Part shown: piece by piece, positions 32,372 through 41,207 of the stretch
Layout: each line of letters starts with the position of its first letter
Position numbering within the stretch: position 1 is the first letter of the stretch
NCBI GenBank assembly: GCA_025699075.1
Contig: JAILWG010000004.1
Coordinates: 108,396 to 172,395 of the forward strand
Origin: Candidatus Nitrosopumilus sp.
GTDB taxonomy: Archaea > Thermoproteota > Nitrososphaeria > Nitrososphaerales > Nitrosopumilaceae
Length of the DNA: 64,000 nucleotides
Direction of reading: 5' to 3'
The notes under the pieces: generated by a model
What the model was told of the DNA's origin: nothing
Databases searched by the model: none
Seen by the model: only the letters and a program-made list of their open reading frames with translations
Made by a program: the position numbers and the translations under genes

Positions 32372-34258
32372 TTAAGCAGAATTTAATGGTGATTTTGTAT
32401 TATCTGTGGTGTTTTTTGGAATTGTGAATGAGAATGTTGCTCCTTTATTGAGAGTACTCTGAACCGAGATTTCTCCTAGATGGTTATCTATAATTCCTTT
32501 ACAAATCGCTAATCCTAATCCACTTCCTCCTCTTTCTCTGGTAAGTGTTGCATCTACCTGGTAGAATTTTTTGAATAGATCCTTTTGTTTCTCTGGGGCA
32601 ATTCCTATACCGTTATCTTTAATTGAAATTCTTACATGATTTGGCAAATCTTCCATTATTACTTCAATTTTTCCTGGGTTTGATCCGATTGCAATAATAC
32701 TATTTTTGATTAAATTTGTTATTACTTGTTGTATTCTTTCTGAATCGTGATTTATCATTACGCTAGCGGGGTTTGATGTGATTTCAATATTTTTTTCTGT
32801 GATTTCTGGTAGTAGAGTCTCAATTGCTTTTGTTATTGTATTTTTGATATCTGATTTTACTTTTATCATTCTTAATTGTCCCAAATCTAATTTTTGAGCA
32901 TCAAGCAAATCTGAAATTATTGATAATAGTGTCTCTGAACTTGATTTGATTATCTTGATTCTTTCTTTTTGTTTGTCTGTTAATTTTCCCAAATGCTCAT
33001 TAAGCAAAATATCTGAATATCCTTGAATTGGAACTAGCGGTGTTTTTAATTCGTGAGTGATCATTGCAAGAAATTCATCTTTTGCAATATCTGTTTTTTT
33101 TGCCTCTTCTTCTTTCTCTTTGATTGTATCTGACATTATGTTGAAGTTATTAACCAGCTGTCCAACTTCATCTGTTCCTGAATATTTTATTTTTTCACCA
33201 TAAACTCCCTCTCTTACTTTGGATAGTGCTTGAGAAATTGATGCCAGAGGAGTCAATGATTGCCTGATGACAATTAGAACTATGAAGAATACTATGATAT
33301 CTACTATCAAAATTATTTGAATAATTGTTGCTTCTTCAGAATTTTCATTAGAAATTAAGGTACTCCAATTCTGCAAAATCTTGTCAATGTCAGAATAAAG
33401 TAATTCCTTTTGAATTTCCATTTCGTCTTTTGCAATTTTAAATTCTGGGGATAGCAATGCTCTTTCTTCCAAAACTGTGATTTTTGATTGAATTGATTCC
33501 CATAATGGATCTAATTGTCGTAATGCATCAGAGTTTTCTCTTGGTATTGGAATTAGATCCTCGTGATTCATTCCTACACTCTGCACATCCAAATCTATTG
33601 TGGAAATCTGCAATAATTTCCTCATCCCTATCTCAAATTCTAGTTTTTTTTCTTTTAGGATTTCTTGAGAATTGATATCTTCTCCAATGGATATTAGTAA
33701 TGTTTGTTGACCTATTATTTTTGAATTTTCCAATAACTTGTTTGCAATTTCTTTATGTCTGTTGTAATCTCTATCTAATGATTCAAATTCCTTTGTCATT
33801 TGGTCTGTAAGTAAAACTAGATCATTATTTTTTTGCAACAGATAATTCAATGCTTTGGTTGCTTCTGAATCAAACACTGATGTAGTTTCAACCTGTTTTA
33901 CTTTCTCTTTGTATGTGTTCCATGATTGTACTAAATTAATATGGTCTGAAATAATGGATGCTGGAATTTTTTCAATTGTTTGTTGATTGACAGTTCCTCC
34001 ATGTTGTAAAACATTGATTATTTCATTTGTTTCTATGATTTTTTTATTTAGATCTTCCCTGTCTTCGATATTTCCATTAGCTACTGACATCGATAATGCC
34101 GCAATTGATTCAGCTGTAACTTTAACATCTCCTATGCTGATAATTGAATAGGATTGGGTCGTTTGTGTATTAGAATCATTGTAAAATAAGAATAAATTTA
34201 CAGCTGCAGCTAAAATCAAAATTGTTACAAGTAAGTATGTCTTACTGATTAGCTTCAC
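32372..34258 (-). CDS. Membrane sensor histidine kinase
   Basis: 628 residues. TM1 (about 7-26), a long helical extracytoplasmic sensor domain (about 27-315, four-helix-bundle-like), TM2 (about 316-338) and HAMP. The HisKA domain has the phospho-acceptor His402 in MITHELKTPLVP. The HATPase_c domain has the N-box NLIKNSI, G1 DNGIGI and G2 GGSGLGLAICKG. Classical bacterial-type kinases are common in ammonia-oxidising archaea. It is divergent from an Hpt-CheY pair, which suggests a phosphorelay. The ligand is unknown. Confidence 0.93.
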   Translation of the reverse strand: MKLISKTYLLVTILILAAAVNLFLFYNDSNTQTTQSYSIISIGDVKVTAESIAALSMSVANGNIEDREDLNKKIIETNEIINVLQHGGTVNQQTIEKIPASIISDHINLVQSWNTYKEKVKQVETTSVFDSEATKALNYLLQKNNDLVLLTDQMTKEFESLDRDYNRHKEIANKLLENSKIIGQQTLLISIGEDINSQEILKEKKLEFEIGMRKLLQISTIDLDVQSVGMNHEDLIPIPRENSDALRQLDPLWESIQSKITVLEERALLSPEFKIAKDEMEIQKELLYSDIDKILQNWSTLISNENSEEATIIQIILIVDIIVFFIVLIVIRQSLTPLASISQALSKVREGVYGEKIKYSGTDEVGQLVNNFNIMSDTIKEKEEEAKKTDIAKDEFLAMITHELKTPLVPIQGYSDILLNEHLGKLTDKQKERIKIIKSSSETLLSIISDLLDAQKLDLGQLRMIKVKSDIKNTITKAIETLLPEITEKNIEITSNPASVMINHDSERIQQVITNLIKNSIIAIGSNPGKIEVIMEDLPNHVRISIKDNGIGIAPEKQKDLFKKFYQVDATLTRERGGSGLGLAICKGIIDNHLGEISVQSTLNKGATFSFTIPKNTTDNTKSPLNSA

Positions 34259-34319
34259 AATAAATCTGACTTATCACAGAGTATAAAAATAATGGCTGAA
34301 TCCTACTCTGTAGTCTGAT

Positions 34320-34679
34320 ATGTCTGACGAATTCATCAAAGTGGCTACGAAAGAAATTCAAGAAGATATACATGAATTAGAAAAGACTCTGTCCACTTGT
34401 GATTCTGATGATGACCTTATTCTAAATGCATCTAAATTTCAAAAACATACTCATAAAATTAAAGGTCTGGCCCCAATGATGGGCAATGATGCTCTTGGAA
34501 ACTTGGCATCTTTACTTGACTCTGTTTTTAAAAAAATTCCAACAAGATCTAATGTTGATGGAGTTTTGGAAATTCTAATTGGTATTATTCCATCCATGAC
34601 ATTTTTACTCAATGAGCCTGATTCTGATATTGATAAAGTAGTTGAGAGAATCACCCTAATTGAAAAAATTCTGAATTAG
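34320..34679 (+). CDS. Hpt (CheA P1-like) phosphotransfer protein
   Basis: 119 residues, all helical. FQKHTHKIKGLAPMMGNDAL matches the Hpt/CheA-P1 motif HxxKG with the phospho-acceptor at His45. The second helix keeps Gly/Leu spacing typical of CheA P1. No kinase domain is attached, so it is a free-standing phosphotransfer intermediate. It is divergent from the histidine kinase and followed by a single-domain receiver. Confidence 0.8.
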   Translation: MSDEFIKVATKEIQEDIHELEKTLSTCDSDDDLILNASKFQKHTHKIKGLAPMMGNDALGNLASLLDSVFKKIPTRSNVDGVLEILIGIIPSMTFLLNEPDSDIDKVVERITLIEKILN

Positions 34680-34714
34680 TGAATATTTTTAATGTATATC
34701 ATATGTTATGGAAT

Positions 34715-35071
34715 ATGGCAAAAATTCTGATTGCAGATGACTCTGATGCTATTAGACTTGTTTTAAAGGATATTCTGTCAATTGGTGATCATGAAATAAT
34801 TGGAGAGGCAATTGATGGTGCAGAAGCTGTTGAATTTTACCAACAACACAATCCTCAGGTCTTATTGTTGGATTTAGCTATGCCAAAAAAAGATGGACTT
34901 ACTGTTGTTAAAGAAATAATTGCATATGATCCTAATGCAAAAATCATTCTAATTACTGCTAGTGATGATCAAAAAATAATCCAACAGTGTCTGGATGGTG
35001 GAGCATCTTCATATATCTCAAAACCCTTTGATTTTAACGGTGTTTTAGAATCTATCAAGTCTCTAATTTAA
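34715..35071 (+). CDS. CheY-like response regulator (receiver only)
   Basis: 118 residues from ATG at 34715; upstream in-frame starts add a non-homologous leader, and a T-rich TATA-like box (34685-34693) fits the chosen start. Asp8/Asp9 acid pocket, phospho-acceptor Asp53 in LLLDLAMPKKDG, switch Thr in ILITASDD and Lys in YISKPFDF are all present. No output domain, so it probably works by protein contact or as relay to another protein. Confidence 0.93.
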   Translation: MAKILIADDSDAIRLVLKDILSIGDHEIIGEAIDGAEAVEFYQQHNPQVLLLDLAMPKKDGLTVVKEIIAYDPNAKIILITASDDQKIIQQCLDGGASSYISKPFDFNGVLESIKSLI

Positions 35072-35115
35072 GAAAGTAAATTAGGGTATAGAGTGATTAA
35101 AAATTGATCTCAAAT

Positions 35116-36936
35116 ATGTCTAAAATTGTAGCTGACACCAGTGTAATAATTAACGGCCAACTAATTTCTCAAATAGAATCTGGACATGTTCGAGACTGTG
35201 AGATACTTGTCCCTCAAGCTGTTTTTGATGAGCTTCAATCACAAGCATCCAAAAAAAGAGAACAAGGATTCATTGGTCTAGAAAAAATCAGAAAACTCAA
35301 ATCATTGTCTGGAAGTTATGGATTGAAAATAGTTGTAAGTGGAACTCATCCTTCTTCAGATGATGTTAAACTTGCAAGCAGCGGCAGGATAGATTCTCTG
35401 ATTGTTGATATGGCCAAACAAAATAGTGCCACTCTATACACTTCTGACCATGTACAGCATTTAGTTGCCCAGGCAGAAGGTGTTGAAACTGTTTTCTTGC
35501 AATCTGAGATTAAACATGAATCATTGGAATTTCTAAAATTCTTTGATTCTGAAACCATGAGTATTCATCTTAAAGAAAATCAGTGTCCTTTGGGGAAGAA
35601 AGGAAAACCTGGAGAATTCGTTCTTACTAAACTAAGTGATGAACTTCTTTCAAAAGATTATTTGGAGATGATTTCATCCCAAATTTTAGATCTTGTAAAC
35701 ATCTATGATTCTACTACTTTGGAAATATCCAAAACAGGTGCATCTGTAGTGCAGCATGAGGATTACAGAATAGCAATTACGTATCCTCCTTTCTCAGAAT
35801 CTTTTGAAATTACTATAGTTCATCCTATTGTAAAACTGTCTCTTGATGATTATACTATTTCTGAAAAATTAATGGAACGCTTTTCTGACAGTGCTGAGGG
35901 TATTGTCATTTCAGGTTCTCCTGGGTCTGGAAAAAGTACTTTGGCATCTGGTCTTGCAAATTTCTATCACAAAAAAGGAAAAATTGTTAAAACATTCGAA
36001 TCTCCACGTGATTTACAAGTTGACCCTGGGGTTACTCAGTATAGTAAACTAGATGGAAGTTTTGACAATTCTGCAGATATTTTATTACTTGTTAGACCTG
36101 ATTATACCATTTTTGATGAAGTAAGAAGACGAGAAGATTTTGTAACTTTTGCTGATTTGAGATTAACTGGAGTTGGTATGGTGGGAGTTGTACATGCAAA
36201 CTCTCCATTGGATGCAATTCAGCGATTCATTGGTAAAATTGAGCTTGGAATAATTCCCAATGTCTTGGACACTGTGGTGTTTGTAAAAGATGGTGGAATT
36301 CAAAAAGTCTATGATTTGGAATTAAAAGTCAAAGTTCCTACCGGAATGACTGAATCGGATCTGGCTAGACCTGTAATTGAAATTAGAAATTTTGAAGACA
36401 ATACACTGGAACATGAAATATACACATTTGGTGAAGAAAATGTAATTGTTCCCGTAGGTAAGCGAGCAGATAAAGTCGGAATTGAAAAACTAGCTGAGGA
36501 TAAAATCAAAGAAACATTCAAGCGCTATGATCCTCACGCTGAGGTTGAGATTTTATCTGATAATAGAGTTAAGGTCATGGTTGATGAACAATATATCCCA
36601 TCAATTATTGGTAGAGGAGGCTCTAACATTAATGAGATTGAAAAGTTACTTCGGGTTCACATTGATGTTGTCCAAAAAAAATCTGATGAAATATCTCTGA
36701 ATAGTAGTGATTTACCCTTTAGTTTTTCAGAATCTAAAACTGCTCTATTGCTTACTGTGAATAGAGATTTCTCTTCTATGCATGCTGACATATATGCAAA
36801 TGAAAAATTCATTGCATCTGTCCGCATTGGCAAAAAAGGAGAAATAAAAATCCCAAAACGTTCAGATGTTGCAAGAAATCTGATGGATTTCACATCTTCT
36901 CAAAAGGACATCAAAATCTATCTTAAAGATTTTTGA
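35116..36936 (+). CDS. PIN domain - secretion-type ATPase - KH protein
   Basis: 606 residues from ATG at 35116 (an in-frame TTG at 35104 is less likely). An N-terminal PIN/VapC-like domain (about 1-130) has the acidic residues VADTSVIIN, GRIDSLIVD and LYTSDH. The centre is a PilT/VirB11-type ATPase, Walker A SGSPGSGKST (about 267-275) with a FDEVRRRED acidic motif. A KH-like domain near 480-530 has SIIGRGGSNINEIEKLL. This is the widespread archaeal PIN-ATPase family of unknown role, presumably RNA-processing. Its 3' end overlaps the DtxR-type gene by 14 bases. Confidence 0.9.
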   Translation: MSKIVADTSVIINGQLISQIESGHVRDCEILVPQAVFDELQSQASKKREQGFIGLEKIRKLKSLSGSYGLKIVVSGTHPSSDDVKLASSGRIDSLIVDMAKQNSATLYTSDHVQHLVAQAEGVETVFLQSEIKHESLEFLKFFDSETMSIHLKENQCPLGKKGKPGEFVLTKLSDELLSKDYLEMISSQILDLVNIYDSTTLEISKTGASVVQHEDYRIAITYPPFSESFEITIVHPIVKLSLDDYTISEKLMERFSDSAEGIVISGSPGSGKSTLASGLANFYHKKGKIVKTFESPRDLQVDPGVTQYSKLDGSFDNSADILLLVRPDYTIFDEVRRREDFVTFADLRLTGVGMVGVVHANSPLDAIQRFIGKIELGIIPNVLDTVVFVKDGGIQKVYDLELKVKVPTGMTESDLARPVIEIRNFEDNTLEHEIYTFGEENVIVPVGKRADKVGIEKLAEDKIKETFKRYDPHAEVEILSDNRVKVMVDEQYIPSIIGRGGSNINEIEKLLRVHIDVVQKKSDEISLNSSDLPFSFSESKTALLLTVNRDFSSMHADIYANEKFIASVRIGKKGEIKIPKRSDVARNLMDFTSSQKDIKIYLKDF

Positions 36937-37387
36937 AATTATCGATAATTTTTGGATTTGCTTTTAGAAAAGTAATAAATTTTCTCAACTGTTTTATTGT
37001 TTTTGGATTCAAATGATGTTCTATTCCTTCTGTATCTTGATTAGCTGTATCATATCCAACACCTAAAATCTCAAAAAACTCCAATAGAATTCCATGGTTT
37101 TGCCTAATTCCTTCTGCAATCTTTATTCCTTTTTCTGTTAAATTAATCCCATGATATTTTTCATATTCTAAGAATCCGTTTTCATCTAACCTTTGGAGCA
37201 TTTTTGTAACGCTTGGTGCGCTGACATTCATGTATCTTGAAATATCTAATGTTGTTGCATATCCTTTTAATTCTACCAATTCTGAGATGATCTCTAAATA
37301 ATCCTCCTTTCTTGTACTTGAACGGGTTCTCTCTGTTTGATGTGCTGCCTTTATTGAATCCAATCTTTTAGAATTTTTAGATTTCAT
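36923..37387 (-). CDS. DtxR/MntR-type metal-dependent repressor
   Basis: 154 residues. Winged helix about 25-90 (EDYLEIISELVELKGYATTL, SRYMNVSAPSVTKMLQRL, GINLTEKG) followed by the metal-binding dimerisation domain (GILLEFFEILGVG, EGIEHHLNP). Metal ligands are likely among Glu/His in EGIEHHL. Such regulators control iron or manganese uptake. The SH3-like third domain is absent, as in MntR. Confidence 0.88.
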   Translation of the reverse strand: MKSKNSKRLDSIKAAHQTERTRSSTRKEDYLEIISELVELKGYATTLDISRYMNVSAPSVTKMLQRLDENGFLEYEKYHGINLTEKGIKIAEGIRQNHGILLEFFEILGVGYDTANQDTEGIEHHLNPKTIKQLRKFITFLKANPKIIDNFKNL

Positions 37388-37521
37388 CTGGTCTTTGTAT
37401 CTGAGTTAAATCTAATATAATTGGGTGTCTTTTGAGATGAATTTAGCTACTCTTTGTTGACTGGAAAGTGATAGGAGTTGATCTTTGTTTCTTAACTATT
37501 TTTTTCTAAATCTAGGTTGGA

Positions 37522-37872
37522 ATGGTTGATCCTCTAAAGGAACGTCTAGATAAATTGAAAAAATTTTCTGATTCTGCTAAACGTAGAGCAAATTTGTATG
37601 CCGAAGTTACAAATTTTGATGATAAACACACTGCCCGTTCATTAGGAGCCCTTCAGAAAGCACCAGCTCCTGGTAAAAAACTCCAAAAAATAGGATTTTT
37701 GATGTTATGGGTTCCTGAGCCTACTGGTGTGACTTGTGCAATTGGTGGGCCTATGATTGTGGCGGGGCGATATCTTGATAAAAAATACAATGGTTCAACA
37801 ATTCACGACATCGGGCATCATACCAAAAACACAATGTCTACCATCAATGATTTTAAGAAGACTGTGATGTGA
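37522..37872 (+). CDS. Hypothetical protein (116 aa)
   Basis: A basic N-terminal helix (MVDPLKERLDKLKKFSDSAK), then a short hydrophobic stretch (IGFLMLWVPEPTGVTCAIGG) and a basic C-terminus. It could be peripheral to or anchored in the membrane, but the hydrophobic segment is broken by prolines. Not recognised. Confidence 0.7.
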   Translation: MVDPLKERLDKLKKFSDSAKRRANLYAEVTNFDDKHTARSLGALQKAPAPGKKLQKIGFLMLWVPEPTGVTCAIGGPMIVAGRYLDKKYNGSTIHDIGHHTKNTMSTINDFKKTVM

Positions 37873-37917
37873 CCTCCCTTAGTTTTTAAAATTATCATTC
37901 TTGCGAATCCTTGCTAA

Positions 37918-38043
37918 TCTACAAAAACCCTGATTGGAAAGGACATCTCCTTGTTTGCAAATGTGGAAAAAGAATACGGGCTGGAATTGGTTAAGACTAG
38001 AAACTATGAGGTCTTGATTGAGTTGCATTATCCGGACGCATAG
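37918..38043 (+). pseudogene. Open frame without start codon, possible gene remnant
   Basis: The frame after a TAA at 37915 runs 41 codons to TAG with protein-like content (ISLFANVEKEYGLELVKTRN, ending LHYPDA) but no ATG; only TTG or GTG inside. It lies in an otherwise gene-free gap of 283 bases. It may be a decayed gene or a microprotein with a weak start. Confidence 0.25.
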
Positions 38044-38155
38044 ATTATTTTGGAATTTTCAATTGTGATTGCGTTTAGGAATTCTAGAGTCTGAAACTAA
38101 AACAACAATTCCTTTTGACGGCCTTTGAATGTTAAATTGATTTAATGAATCCCTC

Positions 38156-38518
38156 TCAAAAATCATTTAATTTTTTTAATTTCATCACGTCTGTAATCTC
38201 GATGTCGTTACTTAATGTTACAATTTTTGCCAGTTTTGGATTTGCATTTTTCCCCAATTTGAGAACAGGATTTCCTTGCAATCTAATCTCCAATGTGATA
38301 TTTTGTTTAGATAGACTTTTTGCTAATGTTTTTGCTTCGGATAATTGTTTGAAGAATCCCGGACGATTTTTTAGAGATATTGGAATTTCAGTTACATCTA
38401 CAATTCTAGTATTATCATCAACCATGAAATTAATTGTAGGTGCTCCATCACAAGTAACTTTAACATTTCCAGAATTAAAATAAGATAAAAAATCAGCAGA
38501 TAGATCAAAATTTTTCAT
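38156..38518 (-). CDS. Hypothetical protein (120 aa)
   Basis: Contains alternating strands (VKVTCDGAPTINFMVDDNTR) and a basic helix (QLSEAKTLAKSLSKQNITLE). It is the second gene of a two-gene unit, 12 bases after the 61-residue gene. No recognised motif. Confidence 0.7.
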   Translation of the reverse strand: MKNFDLSADFLSYFNSGNVKVTCDGAPTINFMVDDNTRIVDVTEIPISLKNRPGFFKQLSEAKTLAKSLSKQNITLEIRLQGNPVLKLGKNANPKLAKIVTLSNDIEITDVMKLKKLNDF

Positions 38519-38530
38519 TTCAATCAGACC

Positions 38531-38716
38531 TCACTTTGCGGTAATTGTCAGTTTCCCATTTAGAGAAACTACTCCTGTTGGTACAGATTTACCATCTTTT
38601 TGAATCACTCCTTTTAGACCTAAATCATCAAAATCATATGTGATTGAGGCGTGTTTTTGAGTCAGTTTGTCAAAAATCTCTGCAAGTAAATTTGCCCATT
38701 CTTGTTGTTCTGCCAT
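38531..38716 (-). CDS. Hypothetical protein (61 aa)
   Basis: MAEQQEWANLLAEIFDKLTQ forms one helix, followed by a small beta section (ITYDFDDLGLKGVIQ, GVVSLNGKLTITAK). First gene of a two-gene minus-strand operon; the tandem repeat at 38741-38771 sits just upstream. Not recognised. Confidence 0.7.
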   Translation of the reverse strand: MAEQQEWANLLAEIFDKLTQKHASITYDFDDLGLKGVIQKDGKSVPTGVVSLNGKLTITAK

Positions 38717-38740
38717 ATGGACTATTATCGATGATCATAT

Positions 38741-38771
38741 ATGAACTAGTGTTAAGATATTCAACTAGTGC
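38741..38771. promoter_or_regulatory. Tandem 12-mer, candidate operator
   Basis: AACTAGTGTTAA (38741-38752) and AACTAGTGCTAA (38760-38771) are direct repeats spaced 19 bases start to start, close to two helical turns. They lie 25 bases upstream of the minus-strand start at 38716. A partial reverse match (CACTAG) occurs near 38866, nearer the divergent gene at 38918. The binding factor is unknown. Confidence 0.4.
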
Positions 38772-38917
38772 TAACTAAAGATTTTGAACTGACTTGACAA
38801 GTCTCCTCTATGACTATTTTCGTTGTAGATTTATTTGATTTAGGAAACACATGTTATATGTTGGCACTAGATAAAAAATTACTACTAGTCTAAATACAAG
38901 AAGGGGTTATTTTTTTT

Positions 38918-39202
38918 ATGGATATTATTTGGGGAAATGTAGGAAATGTTTTGTCAGGCCAAATTTTTGAATTAAATCTTACTCATAGAAAGGATGGAAA
39001 CCTAAACACATACTCTGATATAGAGAAAATTAAAATTAGTAAAACTGATTTTATGGCCTTACCTGCAGACATCAATAACTACACAAAGGAATTAGTTGAA
39101 GAGCATCTCTCAGGAGCATTTGTAAAATGCGAAATTGAAAAGCAGGATCAAGAAGGCAACTGGATATCATCGGTTTCACATTCAGGCCAAGGTGGGTATT
39201 AG
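38918..39202 (+). CDS. Small SNase-like beta-barrel protein, probably non-catalytic
   Basis: 94 residues. The order NVGNVLSGQIFELNLTH, SDIEKIKISKTDFMALP, NYTKELVEEHLSGAFVKCEI, then a DQEGNWISSV end follows the staphylococcal-nuclease-like pattern (V-x-DGDT, R-x-x-x-D-x-PE, A-x-x-x-L-x-G, D-x-x-GR). The catalytic Asp/Arg/Glu positions are not conserved. This is a fold-level guess. The TAG is directly followed by the ATG of the oxygenase-like gene, so the two are translationally coupled. Confidence 0.6.
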   Translation: MDIIWGNVGNVLSGQIFELNLTHRKDGNLNTYSDIEKIKISKTDFMALPADINNYTKELVEEHLSGAFVKCEIEKQDQEGNWISSVSHSGQGGY

Positions 39203-39985
39203 ATGCTTGAACTATGGCCTTCTATCTCTATTGATTATACCGAAATACAAGAAAATAAAAAAAAATTAAATGAAATTGTAAATGGTACATTTTCAGTTTT
39301 GATAATTGAAAATTTTTACGATGTAAATTTATGTAATACAATTATTCAAAGAATTAATTCTAAAACAAAAAACCACGACAACATGACAAAAATTGGAATA
39401 TCTCTTGTTTCATATGCCAATAGAAAAAAAGATTATTTTATTCAGGCAAATATTATTAGAAAAACTCTTAGAGATATATTTTTTGGAATACAGGATCCTA
39501 GAAAAAAAATCCATGATCTTTTAGGTGAATTTTTTCCAAATAAAGAAATCTCAATTGCCGTAGAAAAAGGGAAAAAATATGCTTGTGGAATAATTAGATT
39601 GCATGGATTAGAGGATTCTGCATCCCTACATAGAGATAATGTAAGTTATGAGGCAAAAAATTTTAACGTTTCAAAATTTCCAATACAATTATCCACAGTA
39701 CTATACATTCAGCAATCTGAAAAAGGAGGAGAATTAGTTTTGTACAGAAAACCTTGGGAAAAATCAGATGAGAGATACCGAAATATTGAATTTGGATACA
39801 AGCGTGAGGTGGTTGCAAATTCAACCCAACATGTAAAAATTAAACCTAGTCAGGGTGATTTGGTGATAATTAATCCAAATTACTACCATGAAATTCTGCC
39901 CGTAAAAGGCAGTAAAAGACGAATAACGTTGGGGTTGTTTTTAGCTTTTTCAAAATATGGAAAAAAAATTGTAACCTGGTCTTAA
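39203..39985 (+). CDS. 2-oxoglutarate/Fe(II) oxygenase-like protein
   Basis: 260 residues. The double-stranded beta-helix motif is readable: His143-x-Asp145 in SLHRDN, distal His229 in NYYHEI and the 2OG-binding Arg at 239/240 (GSKRRITLGLF), with GGELVLYRKPW between, as in prolyl-4-hydroxylase-like proteins. An N-terminal helical region of about 100 residues precedes it. Substrate unknown; such enzymes hydroxylate proteins, peptides or small molecules. The gap to the upstream SNase-like gene is zero bases. AT-rich with many AAA codons compared with neighbours. Confidence 0.72.
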   Translation: MLELWPSISIDYTEIQENKKKLNEIVNGTFSVLIIENFYDVNLCNTIIQRINSKTKNHDNMTKIGISLVSYANRKKDYFIQANIIRKTLRDIFFGIQDPRKKIHDLLGEFFPNKEISIAVEKGKKYACGIIRLHGLEDSASLHRDNVSYEAKNFNVSKFPIQLSTVLYIQQSEKGGELVLYRKPWEKSDERYRNIEFGYKREVVANSTQHVKIKPSQGDLVIINPNYYHEILPVKGSKRRITLGLFLAFSKYGKKIVTWS

Positions 39986-40036
39986 AACCATTCAATCTGA
40001 AGCAATCTTGTATTGTTCAATGTTATTTTGTTTTGG

Positions 40037-40480
40037 CTATTGTTTTGTCGTTAAAAGATGGCAATGGGATTCATGATGAATAGTGTTTATGATATCATCA
40101 TATAGTGTCATTTCTACCATTGATAATTTTGGATAGTCTACAATCAGCAGATCAATCTTATTCTCTTTGACATAATCTACCACCCAATGTGCAATAGAGT
40201 CAGTTAATGCAAATTTTGTTTTGATGCTGACCCCCTCTTCTTGAGCAATCTTTTTCCAGTTTTCTAGCTCTGCTTTTAGTTTGGCAATCTGTTGTTGAGC
40301 GATTTTTTTGTCTGATTTTGTCTCAAAAAAATACAATTTTGGATGAATTTTATACATACATTCAACGACAGTAAAATCTGCATCAAATTTTTTAGCCATC
40401 TCTAGACCTATGCTAAATGATTTTTTGGTGTGTGTTGGGGTAATTATGGCAACTGCAATATTTTTGAAAATTTTTGACAT
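40037..40480 (-). CDS. Universal stress protein (UspA family)
   Basis: 147 residues from ATG 40480 (MSKIFKNIAVAI); an upstream in-frame ATG at 40504 would overlap the divergent gene and is rejected. The fold is typical (KKSFSIGLEMAKKFDADFTV, an inserted Lys-rich helix, IAHWVVDYVKENKIDLLIVD), but the ATP-binding G-x2-G-x9-G(S/T) loop is not seen, so it is probably of the non-ATP-binding type. Confidence 0.8.
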   Translation of the reverse strand: MSKIFKNIAVAIITPTHTKKSFSIGLEMAKKFDADFTVVECMYKIHPKLYFFETKSDKKIAQQQIAKLKAELENWKKIAQEEGVSIKTKFALTDSIAHWVVDYVKENKIDLLIVDYPKLSMVEMTLYDDIINTIHHESHCHLLTTKQ

Positions 40481-40494
40481 GTTAAAATTAAAAC

Positions 40495-40716
40495 ATGTCT
40501 CCAATTTTAATATTGAATTCTCGTGGTTTTGAACCTGAATTTTGGGTTTCAGAACTTACAGACAATCCTATTAACATTTTAGTTGGAATTTGGTATCTTC
40601 ATGATGATCCTGCAGAAGTAATGCTAAACTTCCTCAAAGTAATAAAAAACGCTCTAGATGATGCAGGAATTGAGATTTCATTGCTACAGAGTGGTGTGGC
40701 AAGGAAAGGATTCTGA
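40495..40716 (+). CDS. Hypothetical protein (73 aa)
   Basis: Starts MSPILILNSRGFEPEFWVSE and contains a helix (EVMLNFLKVIKNALDDAGI). It reads like a small alpha/beta protein without cysteine or signal. Divergent from the UspA gene with 14 bases between starts, so both promoters must overlap. Not recognised. Confidence 0.6.
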   Translation: MSPILILNSRGFEPEFWVSELTDNPINILVGIWYLHDDPAEVMLNFLKVIKNALDDAGIEISLLQSGVARKGF

Positions 40717-40819
40717 AAAATAAAATTGTGTTCCTCAAGGTTTAGAGAATGTTCCTAAAAATCAGTAACATGTGGTCAATACTCTTAAGTTTGATATTTC
40801 AAATTATAATTGAATATCT

Positions 40820-41047
40820 ATGAATTTTATCACAAAAAAAGTCTTGGAAATGCACTACAAAAAGTTGGATGATTCTAAAAAGAGACTGAATCAGCATTTG
40901 GAAAAAAGGGAATCTCTGACTAACTCTGATTCTAAAGAGCTTGAAAAAATAGAAAAGTATATTGTAATTTGGAAAAAGAATATTCAAAAAATAGAAAAGG
41001 AGATCAAAAAAATCGAAGATAAGGATGATCTGGAGCTGGTACCGTGA
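40820..41047 (+). CDS. Coiled-coil protein (75 aa)
   Basis: Almost pure charged helix with heptad character (KKLDDSKKRLNQHLEKRESL, then IEKEIKKIEDKDDLE). The opposite-strand frame is Phe/Ile-rich and is its shadow. Function unknown. Confidence 0.65.
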   Translation: MNFITKKVLEMHYKKLDDSKKRLNQHLEKRESLTNSDSKELEKIEKYIVIWKKNIQKIEKEIKKIEDKDDLELVP

Positions 41048-41207
41048 ACCTTCTCTGAAATCTCTTGAATAATCTGAGTCCCTAATACTTGCTTGCCGTG
41101 CAGGCACAATCTGGGCGTGAATTTCATCTAAAACACTCCAAATTCAAGCATTGGATTTTTTCCGAAACTAAATTCTAAGTGTATTTTCTTGAAATTATCA
41201 AAAGATA

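Noticed and set aside
40037..40504. UspA start at 40504
   Set aside because: Would overlap the divergent 73-residue gene; the ATG at 40480 begins the family N-terminus directly.
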